Position numbers and translations under genes: made by a program. From JAAZFZ01 sp035647435 (GTDB lineage Bacteria > Bacillota > Clostridia > Oscillospirales > Acutalibacteraceae): a stretch of DNA of 32,799 nucleotides. Below, one piece after another: positions 1-8,259 of the stretch; the stretch's first letter is position 1, and each line of letters begins with the position of its first letter. The notes below the pieces were generated by a model that was given only the letters and a program-made list of their open reading frames with translations, did not search any database and had not been told where the DNA came from. Location of the stretch: assembly GCA_035647435.1 (NCBI GenBank), contig DASRNM010000129.1:1-32799 (forward strand), written 5' to 3'.

Positions 1-1
1 T

Positions 2-133
2 ATATATTTTGTACCTATGAAGCAGGACGACTTTGAAAAGAAACCAAATTCCATAGTTAGTGATTTTTCAAAAACCTATGATGCAATGCTTGAAGCACTT
101 GAGTTTAGGCAATTACAACCGGTTTTAATTTAA
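2..133 (+). CDS. dpaB: Dipicolinate synthase subunit B, C-terminal fragment
   Basis: Only the last 43 codons are in the window; the reading frame is open from base 2 and stops with TAA at 131-133. The residues include YFVPMKQDD, KKPNSIV and RQLQPVLI, which fit the C-terminus of the flavoprotein-like subunit B of dipicolinate synthase (SpoVFB/DpaB) as I remember it. With subunit A this enzyme makes dipicolinic acid, the calcium chelator of the spore core, from the dihydrodipicolinate precursor of the lysine pathway in the mother cell. The gene must begin outside the window, probably behind dpaA. A hairpin terminator follows 16 bases after the stop. Assignment rests on a short tail, so confidence is good but not complete. 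Confidence 0.8.
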   Translation: MYFVPMKQDDFEKKPNSIVSDFSKTYDAMLEALEFRQLQPVLI

Positions 134-147
134 TTCAACACTCATAT

Positions 148-184
148 AAAAAACGGTTCTGTTTCAACAACGGAGCCGTTTTAC
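148..184 (+). terminator. Intrinsic terminator after dpaB
   Basis: The arms AAAACGGTTCTG (150-161) and CGGAGCCGTTTT (171-182) pair over 12 bp with two G-U pairs around a 9-nt loop. The T tract is short and merges with the stem. It separates dpaB from the promoter of the next unit, whose -35 box begins 5 bases after the stem. Confidence 0.7.
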
Positions 185-186
185 TA

Positions 187-214
187 TTGAAAAAAAGGAA
201 AATTATGTTATAAT
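187..214 (+). promoter_or_regulatory. SigA-type promoter with extended -10
   Basis: TTGAAA (187-192) and TATAAT (209-214) are separated by 16 bases, and TGT directly before the -10 gives an extended -10 element. Transcription would begin near 221, leaving a leader of about 55 bases before the GTG start at 276. It is the only strong promoter ahead of the seven-gene unit that ends at the terminator at 6533-6560. Confidence 0.75.
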
Positions 215-275
215 TTATTAAAGGTTTTGAAACCATGTTAAAACGATATAATATATTTTGCTCGGGGGTTAAACT

Positions 276-941
276 GTGGCAGGGAAGTTAATCGTTATTG
301 AAGGCCTTGATGGCAGCGGCAAAAGCACACAAATTGAATTATTGAAGAAAAGACTTGAAGGGTATGGCTCGCAAATCCGTCAGATAAAACTCCCGGACTA
401 TGACAGCCCGTCGAGTGCGCTTGTTAAAATGTATCTTGCCGGTGATTTTGGAAAACTGCCTTCTGATGTTAATGCATATGCTGCGTCGTGTTTTTATGCG
501 GCGGACAGATACGCGAATTATAAAATAAAATGGGCTGATGATTATAATAACGGCAAATGTATTATAGCAGATAGATACACAACTTCAAACGCATACCATC
601 AATCATTAAAACTGCCCAAAGAGGAATGGGGTTATTTTTTTGATTGGCTTGAAGATTTTGAGTATAATAAAATAGGTATCCCAAAGCCTGATATTGTGAT
701 TTATCTTGACATGCCTATTGATATATCACAAGAACTGATGAGCAAAAGGTATGAGGGCAATCAGCTTAAAAAGGATATACACGAGGTCAATGTTGACTAT
801 TTAAACAAATGTCGTGAAGCGGCCCTTTTTTCTTGCAAGCATTATGGATGGAAGCTTATATCCTGCGCTGAAAACGGGAAACCACTTCCGATTAAAGAAA
901 TAAACAATAAAATTTTTAGATTGGTTATTGAGGAGTTATAA
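276..941 (+). CDS. tmk: dTMP kinase-like P-loop nucleoside monophosphate kinase
   Basis: The 221-residue protein has a P-loop GLDGSGKST at 10-18, an AADRYANY segment at 75-82 matching the nucleotide-binding helix of thymidylate kinases, the DRY motif at 99-101, and PDIVIYLDMP at 138-147 leading into an arginine-containing lid region (R158). Family members phosphorylate dTMP to dTDP in the cytoplasm. The GTG start is supported by a CGGGGG Shine-Dalgarno at 262-267; no better start lies upstream. It is the first gene of a tight unit and the next gene begins 5 bases after its stop. Many Clostridia carry a second Tmk near holB, so this copy could be a paralogue with a different nucleotide preference; the sequence alone does not decide that. 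Confidence 0.85.
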   Translation: MAGKLIVIEGLDGSGKSTQIELLKKRLEGYGSQIRQIKLPDYDSPSSALVKMYLAGDFGKLPSDVNAYAASCFYAADRYANYKIKWADDYNNGKCIIADRYTTSNAYHQSLKLPKEEWGYFFDWLEDFEYNKIGIPKPDIVIYLDMPIDISQELMSKRYEGNQLKKDIHEVNVDYLNKCREAALFSCKHYGWKLISCAENGKPLPIKEINNKIFRLVIEEL

Positions 942-946
942 TTTTT

Positions 947-1843
947 ATGGACATTTTCCACAGGCCTAAAATTGAAGATAAAGAGTGGGTTGATAATATA
1001 ATTTATAAGGCGAATCGTTACGGTTGCGAATACACTTTTGGTAATATACTCATGTGGAGCGTGGTGTTTTACACAAGAATTGCGATTATTGAAGATATGT
1101 TTGTTTCATGCACTTCCGACGAGGGCGCAGATGTGTGCACATTTTGCTTCCCTATTGGTGAGGGAGATTTAAAAGGTGCTGTAACAAAGCTTTTAAATAT
1201 GACAAAAGAAAAGGGACATTCGCTGGAGTTTTTTGGTTTAACAGCTGAGGACGTCACTGTTTTAGACAAGCTGTTCCCCAACAGCTTTGATTTTAAACAA
1301 TATCGAAATGGGTTTGACTACATTTATCTTTCTGATGATTTGATTAACTTGAAGGGTAAAAAATACAGTTCAAAACGAAATCATATCAACGCATTTAACA
1401 AAAGAAATGAATGGTCTTATGAAACAATTAATGAAACTAATATTGAAGAATGCAAAAAAATGCATAAGAAATGGATGGAGCTTAACAAAGATAAAAATCC
1501 TAAAGATATTGAAAACGAATTCAAGGTTATTAAGCTTGGTTTTGAGCACTATGACGAGTTAGGGTTAGTAGGCGGGCTAATCAGAGTAGATGGTGATGTT
1601 GTAGCATTCACAATGGGTGAAAAGCTCAACGATGAAACATTTTGCACTCATTTTGAAAAGGCTTTTGCTGAAATGAGGGGAGCGTATCCGGTTATTAACC
1701 GTGAATTTGCGCACAACGCTTTGCAGGACTATAAATATATAAACAGAGAAGAGGATACGGGCTCTGAAGGGTTAAGAAAAGCGAAGCTTTCGTATCATCC
1801 TGAAATTTTACTTGAAAAATATAAAGCATTTTACAGAGGTTGA
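947..1843 (+). CDS. DUF2156 protein (lysyltransferase C-terminal-like GNAT fold)
   Basis: This 298-residue soluble protein matches the DUF2156 / phosphatidylglycerol lysyltransferase C-terminal type: an aromatic N-terminal region with YGCEYTFGNILMW near 25-37, and a GNAT-like core with GLVGGLIRVDGDVVAFTMGE near 205-224, then MRGAYPVINREFA near 243-255. No membrane flippase domain is present, so it is not a full MprF. Related domains transfer aminoacyl groups from tRNA, but free-standing clostridial members have no established substrate. The ribosome site AGGAG lies inside the end of the preceding kinase gene, which points to co-transcription. The next gene, another GNAT protein, begins 3 bases after this stop. 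Confidence 0.75.
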   Translation: MDIFHRPKIEDKEWVDNIIYKANRYGCEYTFGNILMWSVVFYTRIAIIEDMFVSCTSDEGADVCTFCFPIGEGDLKGAVTKLLNMTKEKGHSLEFFGLTAEDVTVLDKLFPNSFDFKQYRNGFDYIYLSDDLINLKGKKYSSKRNHINAFNKRNEWSYETINETNIEECKKMHKKWMELNKDKNPKDIENEFKVIKLGFEHYDELGLVGGLIRVDGDVVAFTMGEKLNDETFCTHFEKAFAEMRGAYPVINREFAHNALQDYKYINREEDTGSEGLRKAKLSYHPEILLEKYKAFYRG

Positions 1844-1845
1844 TT

Positions 1846-2721
1846 ATGATAGATTTTGCAAAAAAAAGTGATATCCCTGCTCTTTCAGAATTATGGAAGA
1901 TGTGTTTTGGTGACACAGATGAATATATAGAATTTTTTATGAAAAACAGGTTTGTACCCGTAAAAACACTTGTAAAAAAAGTTGATGAAAAAATCATCTC
2001 AATGCTTTTTTTGCTTGATGGTGAAGTTAAAATCCATGGAGAGATATTCAGCTCTATTTATATTTATGCCGCGGGGACAAATACCGAATTCAGAAAAAAA
2101 GGGTATATGGAAGAATTGATTGACTGGGCAAAGGCTATTGCGAAAGGGAAGTCTGTTGACTTTATTTCACTTGTGCCCTCAAACGAGCAGCTGTTTTCAT
2201 ATTATTCAAAATTCGGTTTTAAAGAGTCTTTCAAAAGAAAAGAAATAACTCTTAGCCGCAAGCAATTAAAAGCAATTTCGGTGGAGAGTGCGCAATCGGG
2301 CTTACCCTGTGCAGAAAATGTTTTGAAATTGCGTAATAGTGTGTTATCATTCTATGATAGCTTTTTATGGGATGAGTTTGCCATAAATTATGCATTAAAG
2401 GAACACAATATAACACAAGGCAAGTCGGTTTTCGCTTATAAGGCTGACGAGCTTTGCGGCTATGCTCTATTTCATGAGAATAACGGAATAACTAACATTA
2501 AAGAGCTTTGTGCATTGTTGGGTTCTTTTGGGCATGTTGCAAAACTGCTTTTTGAATCAACTGAAAGCAATGTTTTCAACCTTAGTCTTCCCGTTGGTTC
2601 TCCAATAAGCTGCGATATGCCTATATTTAAAGATAATGCCATGCTTTATCCTGTTTCTACAGGTGCAATTAAGAATATTGATAAAATACAAAATGCATAT
2701 TTCGGGCTGTCGCTCGGATAA
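1846..2721 (+). CDS. GNAT family N-acetyltransferase
   Basis: The N-terminal half is a GNAT domain: an acceptor strand and helix (IPALSELWKMCFG near 9-21), the acetyl-CoA loop FRKKGYMEELI near 84-94, and the closing strand YYSKFGFKES near 124-133. A second, less conserved half follows, so it may be a two-domain Eis-like protein of 291 residues. The ATG at 1846 is chosen over a TTG six bases upstream because the AGAGGT ribosome site (1835-1840) would otherwise overlap the start codon. The acceptor is unknown. It sits between the DUF2156 gene and a DJ-1 family gene in the same unit. Confidence 0.72.
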   Translation: MIDFAKKSDIPALSELWKMCFGDTDEYIEFFMKNRFVPVKTLVKKVDEKIISMLFLLDGEVKIHGEIFSSIYIYAAGTNTEFRKKGYMEELIDWAKAIAKGKSVDFISLVPSNEQLFSYYSKFGFKESFKRKEITLSRKQLKAISVESAQSGLPCAENVLKLRNSVLSFYDSFLWDEFAINYALKEHNITQGKSVFAYKADELCGYALFHENNGITNIKELCALLGSFGHVAKLLFESTESNVFNLSLPVGSPISCDMPIFKDNAMLYPVSTGAIKNIDKIQNAYFGLSLG

Positions 2722-2735
2722 ACGGAGGTTTTAAT

Positions 2736-3287
2736 ATGTTTTACGCTTTTTTCGCTCAAGGCTGTGAAGAGATTGAAGCAGTAACGGGAGTTGATATTCT
2801 CAGGCGTGCAGGGATTGATGTCACGACGCTGGGCATTGGAGATAAAACCATTGTAGGCTCTCATGGCATAGGGATTGTCTGTGACTCACAGGCAGATATG
2901 AGAGAAATTGAAAACAATTGTGAAAGCATTGAGGGGATAATTTTGCCGGGAGGTATGCCTGGCACACTTAACCTTGAGAAATCCCCGATTGTTCAGTCAA
3001 TGATAGATTATTGCGTTGAGAACAAAAAATTGATATGTGCTATTTGTGCAGCTCCGTCAATTTTGGGGCGCAGAGGACTGTTGAAGAATAAGAAAATTAC
3101 ATGTTACCCAAACGATGACAATGAATCCTTTGGCGCTCAATTAACTCAAGAATGTGTTGCGCAGGATGGTAATATTATCACAGGCAAGGGCCCGGGTGCA
3201 TCAATAGAATTTGCACTAAAAATAGTTGAAAATGTTAAAGGAATAAAATCAGCACAAAAAATCAGGGAGAGTCTTCAATGTCCATAA
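2736..3287 (+). CDS. DJ-1/ThiJ/PfpI family protein
   Basis: The 183-residue protein is a complete DJ-1-type Rossmann domain. E12 or E14 in GCEEIEA fits the conserved acidic residue that polarises the catalytic cysteine, and C104 in AICAAP sits at the nucleophile elbow. GIILPGGMPG near 67-76 and GKGPGAS near 149-155 are further family landmarks. Members protect against oxidative or carbonyl stress, and glyoxalase or deglycase activity has been claimed for them; the substrate here is unknown. A strong CGGAGG ribosome site precedes the ATG. The end overlaps the start of the next gene by 10 bases, which suggests translational coupling. Confidence 0.85.
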   Translation: MFYAFFAQGCEEIEAVTGVDILRRAGIDVTTLGIGDKTIVGSHGIGIVCDSQADMREIENNCESIEGIILPGGMPGTLNLEKSPIVQSMIDYCVENKKLICAICAAPSILGRRGLLKNKKITCYPNDDNESFGAQLTQECVAQDGNIITGKGPGASIEFALKIVENVKGIKSAQKIRESLQCP

Positions 3288-3874
3288 GTCAAACAGGTGA
3301 TATAAGGCTAGATAAACACTTATTAAGAAAAAAGTTCAAAGAAATTAGAGCCGCATATTCTCTTGAAAAAAAGGGAAAACTTGATAATAAGATTACCAAC
3401 AGACTATTGAACACATGGAGATACAGAGAAGCCGAAATTGTTTTTTGTTATGTGTCTTTTGGTATTGAGGTTGACACCCGTAAAATAATAGAAACATCTT
3501 TTCAACAAAACAAAACCGTTGCGGTGCCTAAGTGTGTTGAGGGAACACGAGAAATCGAGTTTTATAAAATCAACTCAATTGATGAGCTTGAACCGGGAAC
3601 CTTTGGCGTGCTTGAGCCAAAGGATTTGCAAGAAAGAAAGATAACAGATTTTTCTCAAGGTTTATGCATAGTGCCTGCTTTAGGTTTTGATGTTAAAGGG
3701 TATCGATTAGGTTTTGGCAAAGGTTATTATGATAGATTTTTGTCAAAATTTTCTGCAACAGCTGTTGGGCTTTGTTATTCAGACTGTGTTGTAAGAAGGC
3801 TCCCTCATGGAAAGTATGATAAGAGCGTTGACATTTTAATTACCGAAAAAAAGCTTTTCACAATAAATACCTGA
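3278..3874 (+). CDS. 5-formyltetrahydrofolate cyclo-ligase
   Basis: The 198-residue protein carries the family signature RLGFGKGYYDRFL at 143-155, which binds ATP and folate, and an N-terminal LRKKFKEIRA helix typical of the family. The enzyme converts 5-formyl-THF with ATP to 5,10-methenyl-THF and so returns a storage or inhibitory folate to one-carbon metabolism; it acts in the cytoplasm. The ATG at 3278 lies inside the DJ-1 gene and has GGGAG about 8 bases upstream. Length is normal for the family (about 180-200 residues). In Bacillus the homologue is yqgN. A folate gene, folC, lies elsewhere in the window, but the two are not in one operon. Confidence 0.9.
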   Translation: MSISQTGDIRLDKHLLRKKFKEIRAAYSLEKKGKLDNKITNRLLNTWRYREAEIVFCYVSFGIEVDTRKIIETSFQQNKTVAVPKCVEGTREIEFYKINSIDELEPGTFGVLEPKDLQERKITDFSQGLCIVPALGFDVKGYRLGFGKGYYDRFLSKFSATAVGLCYSDCVVRRLPHGKYDKSVDILITEKKLFTINT

Positions 3875-3888
3875 TTGGAGGTACATAA

Positions 3889-5265
3889 ATGGATAAGGAC
3901 AAGGGCTTTGATAAGATGAAACCTGAATCGGAGGATTCACAAAAAATGCACCCCGACCCTAAAGATAGGGGCTCGGGTAGAATTTTCAAGGTGAATATCA
4001 GTGAAGATGATTTAAATTCAAATTCAGATTCTGATGCTCCTTGTAATCAGCAAAGACCTGATTACAAGGGCGAGGTATACTTTGCAAATTACAGCAATTC
4101 AGAGCACAACGGCAACAATTTGCCTAAGCCAAGATCTCAACCTTCAACACAAAAAAACAAAAGCAAAGGCCCCAAAAAGCAACGGGTTTCAAAATTGCTG
4201 CTGGTTTCTGTAATTTCGGGTATTCTAATAGCCACTACCTTGTTGTCATCAATTGTTTTGTCATGCTTTAATGATGTGCTTCCTACAACAAACAGGTCCG
4301 ATGCACAGGTTTTAGTAAAAATACCTAACGATGCAACAACATCGCAGATTATAGATTATCTTGATGATAATGGACTTATAAAACAAAGAATTTTTTGTAA
4401 ATTCTTCATGAGTACAATGTCAAAATTAAAAAAATCAAAAAAAGAACCTATATACTTGGGCGGTACTTATTATTTGTCCCAAACAATGGGGCTCGAAAGA
4501 ATGCTCAATGAGTTGAAAGAAGAGCAGACAGCAGCTGAGACCGTAACTCTTTTGTTCCCGGAAGGGTGGACAATATATCAAATGTTCAACAAAATCGAAG
4601 AATATGAGGTTTGCAAGGCGGAGCATCTTTATACTGCTATCAATGATATACTGAACAGCTATGATTATTCTAAAGATCTTGGCAACATTGAGGGAAGATA
4701 TTTGCCGCTTGAGGGTTATTATTTTCCAGACACTTATGAATTCTATATTGGCGAAAATGCAAACAGTGTTACAAAAAGATTTCTTGATAATTTTAAAGAA
4801 AAATGGAATGACGATTATGTTGCTCGTGCAAAAGTGCTCGATTTAACGATTGATGAGGTTATTAACATAGCCTCAATAATTCAAAAAGAAGCAGCCAACA
4901 AGGAGCAAATGGGCATGGTTTCATCTGTTATTCATAACAGACTCAGGGACCCAATTAATTACCCAACAATTGATTGTGACTCGACATATGAATACATCAG
5001 TAAATTTGTTGAGCCTATTACGGGCAAAACAAAGGCATCGGCACTGATGAAAACCTATAACACCTATTCTTGTGTTGCTTTGCCTGCGGGGCCGATTTGC
5101 AGCCCTGGTGAAGATGCTATTGAAGCAGCATTGTATCCTGAAAATTCAGTTTACTATTTCTTCCAACATGATAATTACGGCAAGATTTATATGGCCAAAA
5201 CAGCTGCAGAGCATGATAAAAACTCGCTCAAGGTTGCAAAGGCAAACAGCAATATAGAAAATTAG
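3889..5265 (+). CDS. mltG: Endolytic murein transglycosylase MltG (YceG-like)
   Basis: This inner-membrane protein cuts nascent glycan strands and sets their length during peptidoglycan synthesis. Residues 1-101 are hydrophilic, rich in Asp, Ser, Asn and Lys, and probably disordered in the cytoplasm; one membrane helix spans about 102-126. The extracytoplasmic part has a LysM-like segment near 140-200 and the YceG catalytic domain with LEGYYFPDTYEF at 274-285, ASIIQKEA at 328-335 (catalytic Glu taken to be E334) and VALPAGPICSPGEDAIEAAL at 396-415. At 458 residues it is longer than the E. coli protein because of the N-terminal tail. A GGAGG site precedes the ATG. A U32 gene follows and then a class B PBP, as in part of the Bacillus yrrL region. 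Confidence 0.92.
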   Translation: MDKDKGFDKMKPESEDSQKMHPDPKDRGSGRIFKVNISEDDLNSNSDSDAPCNQQRPDYKGEVYFANYSNSEHNGNNLPKPRSQPSTQKNKSKGPKKQRVSKLLLVSVISGILIATTLLSSIVLSCFNDVLPTTNRSDAQVLVKIPNDATTSQIIDYLDDNGLIKQRIFCKFFMSTMSKLKKSKKEPIYLGGTYYLSQTMGLERMLNELKEEQTAAETVTLLFPEGWTIYQMFNKIEEYEVCKAEHLYTAINDILNSYDYSKDLGNIEGRYLPLEGYYFPDTYEFYIGENANSVTKRFLDNFKEKWNDDYVARAKVLDLTIDEVINIASIIQKEAANKEQMGMVSSVIHNRLRDPINYPTIDCDSTYEYISKFVEPITGKTKASALMKTYNTYSCVALPAGPICSPGEDAIEAALYPENSVYYFFQHDNYGKIYMAKTAAEHDKNSLKVAKANSNIEN

Positions 5266-5290
5266 TTTAACATTGTTAGGGCGTGGCTTT

Positions 5291-6526
5291 TTGAGCAGAA
5301 AATTTAATAAGCCGGAGCTTTTGGCTCCTGCAGGAGATATGGAGTGTCTTGAGGCAGTTGTTAGGTTCGGAGCGGATGCAGTCTATATTGGCGGAGCGGA
5401 GTTCGGGATGAGAACCGCATCCAAAAACTTTGACGATGAGAGCTTGAGAAAAGCCGTTGAGCATTCACATAAAAACGGTGTAAAGGTTTACCTTGCGTGT
5501 AACACAGTGCCTAGAAACGATGAAATAGAGCGTTTGCCACGATTTATTGAATATGCAGCACAGTGCGGTGTTGATGCTTTTATTGTAACTGATATCGGAG
5601 TATTGGAGATTATTAAAAAATATGCCCCGCATTGCGATGTTCATATCTCAACTCAAGCTGGAATAACCAATTATTCAGCTGCAAATGCATTTTTTCAGCT
5701 TGGCGCGTCAAGGGTTGTCACAGCAAGAGAATTATCTATTGATGAAATAGCCGAAATCAGAGAAAAAACTCCGAATGAAATGGAAATCGAGTGCTTCATT
5801 CACGGTGCAATGTGTGTGTCTTTTTCCGGTAGGTGTCTGTTATCTAATTATCTTACAGGTAGGGACGCAAACAGGGGAGACTGTGCTCAGCCTTGTCGTT
5901 GGAAATACAGAATTGTTGAGGAAAAAAGGCCTAATGAGTATTTTCCTATTGGTGAGGATAATGATGGAACATATATATTCAATGCAAAAGATATGTGCAT
6001 GATTAACCATATTCCGCAGCTTGTGAATGCAGGAATATCGAGCTTTAAAATTGAAGGCAGGGCAAAGTCTGCATATTATGTTTCTGTTGTTACAAATGCA
6101 TATAGATGTGCAATTGATTCATATTTTGAAAATCTGAGTGAGGATTTTGAGATTGAACCTTGGATTGTTGATGAAATGTTCAAAATCAGCCACAGAGACT
6201 ATTGCACAGGCTTTTATTTTGGTAACCCAAAAGAAAGCGCAAATGTTTTCGATGAAGGGTGTTATAGGAGATATTGGGATGTTTGTGCAGTTACCCTTGA
6301 AAGTGACGGGGAATTTGTTACCGCACAGCAAAGAAACAAGTTTTTTGATGGCGATGAGCTTGAAGTGCTTGAACCAATGACCAAACCTTATACAATAATG
6401 GTAGAAGGCTTGTGCTCCATGCATGAAGAACAGCTTGACTCTGTTCCACATCCTAAAATGATTTTTAAATTTAAGTGCAATAAAAAGATACCACCAAATT
6501 CAATTTTAAGAAAAAAACGTAAATAG
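5291..6526 (+). CDS. U32 family protein (peptidase U32 / tRNA hydroxylation type)
   Basis: The protein opens with KPELLAPAGD and GADAVYIGG, the hallmark of family U32, and carries CFIHGAMCVSFSGRC at 168-182. Related proteins such as TrhP (YegQ) and Bacillus YrrN/YrrO form 5-hydroxyuridine in tRNA, RlhA acts on 23S rRNA, and UbiU/UbiV are Fe-S proteins, so peptidase activity is doubtful. C175, C182, C198 and C236 have spacing close to the UbiU cluster ligands. I chose TTG at 5291 because AGGGCGTGG lies 5-13 bases upstream and the N-terminus then fits the family; an alternative TTG at 5273 has no ribosome site. The predicted length is 411 residues. A perfect terminator follows. Confidence 0.85.
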   Translation: MSRKFNKPELLAPAGDMECLEAVVRFGADAVYIGGAEFGMRTASKNFDDESLRKAVEHSHKNGVKVYLACNTVPRNDEIERLPRFIEYAAQCGVDAFIVTDIGVLEIIKKYAPHCDVHISTQAGITNYSAANAFFQLGASRVVTARELSIDEIAEIREKTPNEMEIECFIHGAMCVSFSGRCLLSNYLTGRDANRGDCAQPCRWKYRIVEEKRPNEYFPIGEDNDGTYIFNAKDMCMINHIPQLVNAGISSFKIEGRAKSAYYVSVVTNAYRCAIDSYFENLSEDFEIEPWIVDEMFKISHRDYCTGFYFGNPKESANVFDEGCYRRYWDVCAVTLESDGEFVTAQQRNKFFDGDELEVLEPMTKPYTIMVEGLCSMHEEQLDSVPHPKMIFKFKCNKKIPPNSILRKKRK

Positions 6527-6532
6527 AAAACT

Positions 6533-6560
6533 ATACAGCCCTGAGGCTGTATTTTTTTTT
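6533..6560 (+). terminator. Intrinsic terminator after the U32 gene
   Basis: ATACAGCC (6533-6540), loop CTGA, GGCTGTAT (6545-6552), then an unbroken T run to 6560. This is an 8-bp perfect stem with a tetraloop and long T tract, and it closes the unit that begins at the promoter at 187-214. The next gene starts only 46 bases later. Confidence 0.92.
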
Positions 6561-6606
6561 GGCTCACGACAATAATAAATATAACTATTGTTTGGGAGAT
6601 GTTGGT

Positions 6607-8214
6607 ATGGGCAAAAGAGTTGTATATATATTTTTTATTTTTTCATTAGTTATGGGCATTGCTACGTTAAGACTTATTGACATAAATCAAAGTGAATATG
6701 CACAGGTGGGTCAAATCAACAGCAGCATCAGTATAAGTATAAATCAAGGCAGGGGTGAAATATATGATTGCAACATGAAAAAGCTCGTAAACACACAAGT
6801 AACATACTATGCAGCGGCAAAGCCTTCAGCCTTGGCTTTATCTGCCCTTGAGCCATATGTTACGGCATCAGAGCTCGCCTCAATAACAGACAGAATGAGC
6901 AGTGGACACCCTGTTTGTATAAAGGTGCCTGTTTCACATATTGATTGTGAGGATGTTACGGTTATAAGCACATATTCAAGATACTCCGAAAATCAAACTG
7001 CCGTTCACTTGATTGGGCATTTAGACGGCACTTCAAATGGTGTATTAGGCATTGAAAAAAGCTTTAACAATCACCTATCTAGTGCAAGCAAAAAGTGCTA
7101 TGTTAACTTTCCTGTTGATGCCAGAGGTAGAGTTTTAGCAGGTGGAAAGGTTACTGTTAAAAATTCAACCACATCACAAGGCAGAGGCGTTGTTACAACT
7201 CTCAACAAAGATATACAGTCAATAGCCGAAAATGCCATGAAAGAATATAATATAATCAGCGGTGCAGCTGTTGTTCTCGAAACAAAAACAGGTGAGATAA
7301 AAGCAATGGTGAGTATGCCTGCTTTTAACCCGTCAAGAGTTGCCGACTATCTTGATAATGAAAACTCACCTTTTATAAATAAATCACTAACGGCATACAG
7401 TGCTGGTTCGGTTTTTAAATGTGTTATTGCTGCTGCTGCAGTTGAGCAAAGGGGACTGGAAGATTATAGGTACAATTGTACTGGTAGCACAAGCATTAAC
7501 TCAATCGTCTTTAATTGCCATAAGGATGAAGGGCACGGACTAATAGATTTTTATTCAGCTGTCGCTCACTCATGCAACACATATTTTATCAATTTGGCAC
7601 AAAATATTGAAAAAGAAACACTGTTGAGAGTTGCCCAAGGTATGGGTTTTGGCACGGAAACTGTTTTCGCTGAAGGAATAGTATCATCATCGGGCAACTT
7701 GCCAAAGCTTAGCGAGCTCGATTCCGCTGCTGCCGTTGCGAACCTTTCTTTTGGACAGGGGAGTTTACTCACAACCCCGATACAAATCGCTCAAATGACC
7801 CAATGTATCGCAAATAACGGCAAATTAATAAGACCGACTCTTATTAATTCATTAGTAGATGATAATTTGAAAGTTATACAAGAGAAACCAAAGATTGTAC
7901 CTGAAATTGTTATTTCAGCAGAAACGGCAAATAAGGTTAAAGATATGCTCGTTTACACGATTGACTACGGAAGTGGAAAGAACGCAAAGCCTAAAAATTC
8001 GACAGCAGGCGGAAAAACCGCAACAGCACAAACAGGCATTTATGAAAACGGTAAAGAGCTGTTGAATACATGGTTTTCAGGCTTTTTTCCGGCCGAAAAC
8101 CCTAAATATGTTATAACGATAATGAAAGAAAAGGGGAGGTCTGGCTCAACCGATTGCACACCTGTTTTTAAACAAATAGCGGAACAAATAATTGAGCTTG
8201 AGAAAAACAAATAA
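6607..8214 (+). CDS. Class B penicillin-binding protein (transpeptidase)
   Basis: The 535-residue protein has one N-terminal membrane anchor (about 4-22), a dimerisation domain (about 45-190) containing GHLDGTSNGVLGIEKSF, and a C-terminal transpeptidase domain. The active-site motifs are SVFK (Ser268, Lys271), SCN (322-324) and KTA (470-472), where KTG is usual. It would cross-link peptide stems outside the membrane. It belongs to the FtsI/SpoVD/PbpI group; its place after mltG and a U32 gene recalls Bacillus pbpI (yrrR). The ATG at 6607 has a GGGAG site at 6594-6598; an upstream TTG in the T tract of the terminator has none. A weak promoter (TTTTGG, 17 bases, TATAAC at 6580-6585) may drive it separately. 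Confidence 0.88.
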   Translation: MGKRVVYIFFIFSLVMGIATLRLIDINQSEYAQVGQINSSISISINQGRGEIYDCNMKKLVNTQVTYYAAAKPSALALSALEPYVTASELASITDRMSSGHPVCIKVPVSHIDCEDVTVISTYSRYSENQTAVHLIGHLDGTSNGVLGIEKSFNNHLSSASKKCYVNFPVDARGRVLAGGKVTVKNSTTSQGRGVVTTLNKDIQSIAENAMKEYNIISGAAVVLETKTGEIKAMVSMPAFNPSRVADYLDNENSPFINKSLTAYSAGSVFKCVIAAAAVEQRGLEDYRYNCTGSTSINSIVFNCHKDEGHGLIDFYSAVAHSCNTYFINLAQNIEKETLLRVAQGMGFGTETVFAEGIVSSSGNLPKLSELDSAAAVANLSFGQGSLLTTPIQIAQMTQCIANNGKLIRPTLINSLVDDNLKVIQEKPKIVPEIVISAETANKVKDMLVYTIDYGSGKNAKPKNSTAGGKTATAQTGIYENGKELLNTWFSGFFPAENPKYVITIMKEKGRSGSTDCTPVFKQIAEQIIELEKNK

Positions 8215-8237
8215 TCCCCCGATATTAACGGGGGATT
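8213..8237. terminator. Bidirectional terminator between convergent genes
   Basis: AATCCCCCG (8213-8221), loop ATATTAA, CGGGGGATT (8229-8237): a perfect 9-bp GC-rich stem. The minus-strand reading is followed by ATTTGTTTTTC, so it works best for the SPFH gene. On the plus strand, where the stem overlaps the stop codon of the PBP gene, an A-rich stretch follows instead. Confidence 0.82.
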
Positions 8238-8259
8238 CAAAAAATCATATATCTTTTTA

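Noticed and set aside
233..252. Second promoter for the first unit (TTGAAA at 227-232 with TATAAT at 247-252)
   Set aside because: The spacer is only 14 bases, whereas the pair at 187-214 has a 16-base spacer and an extended -10.
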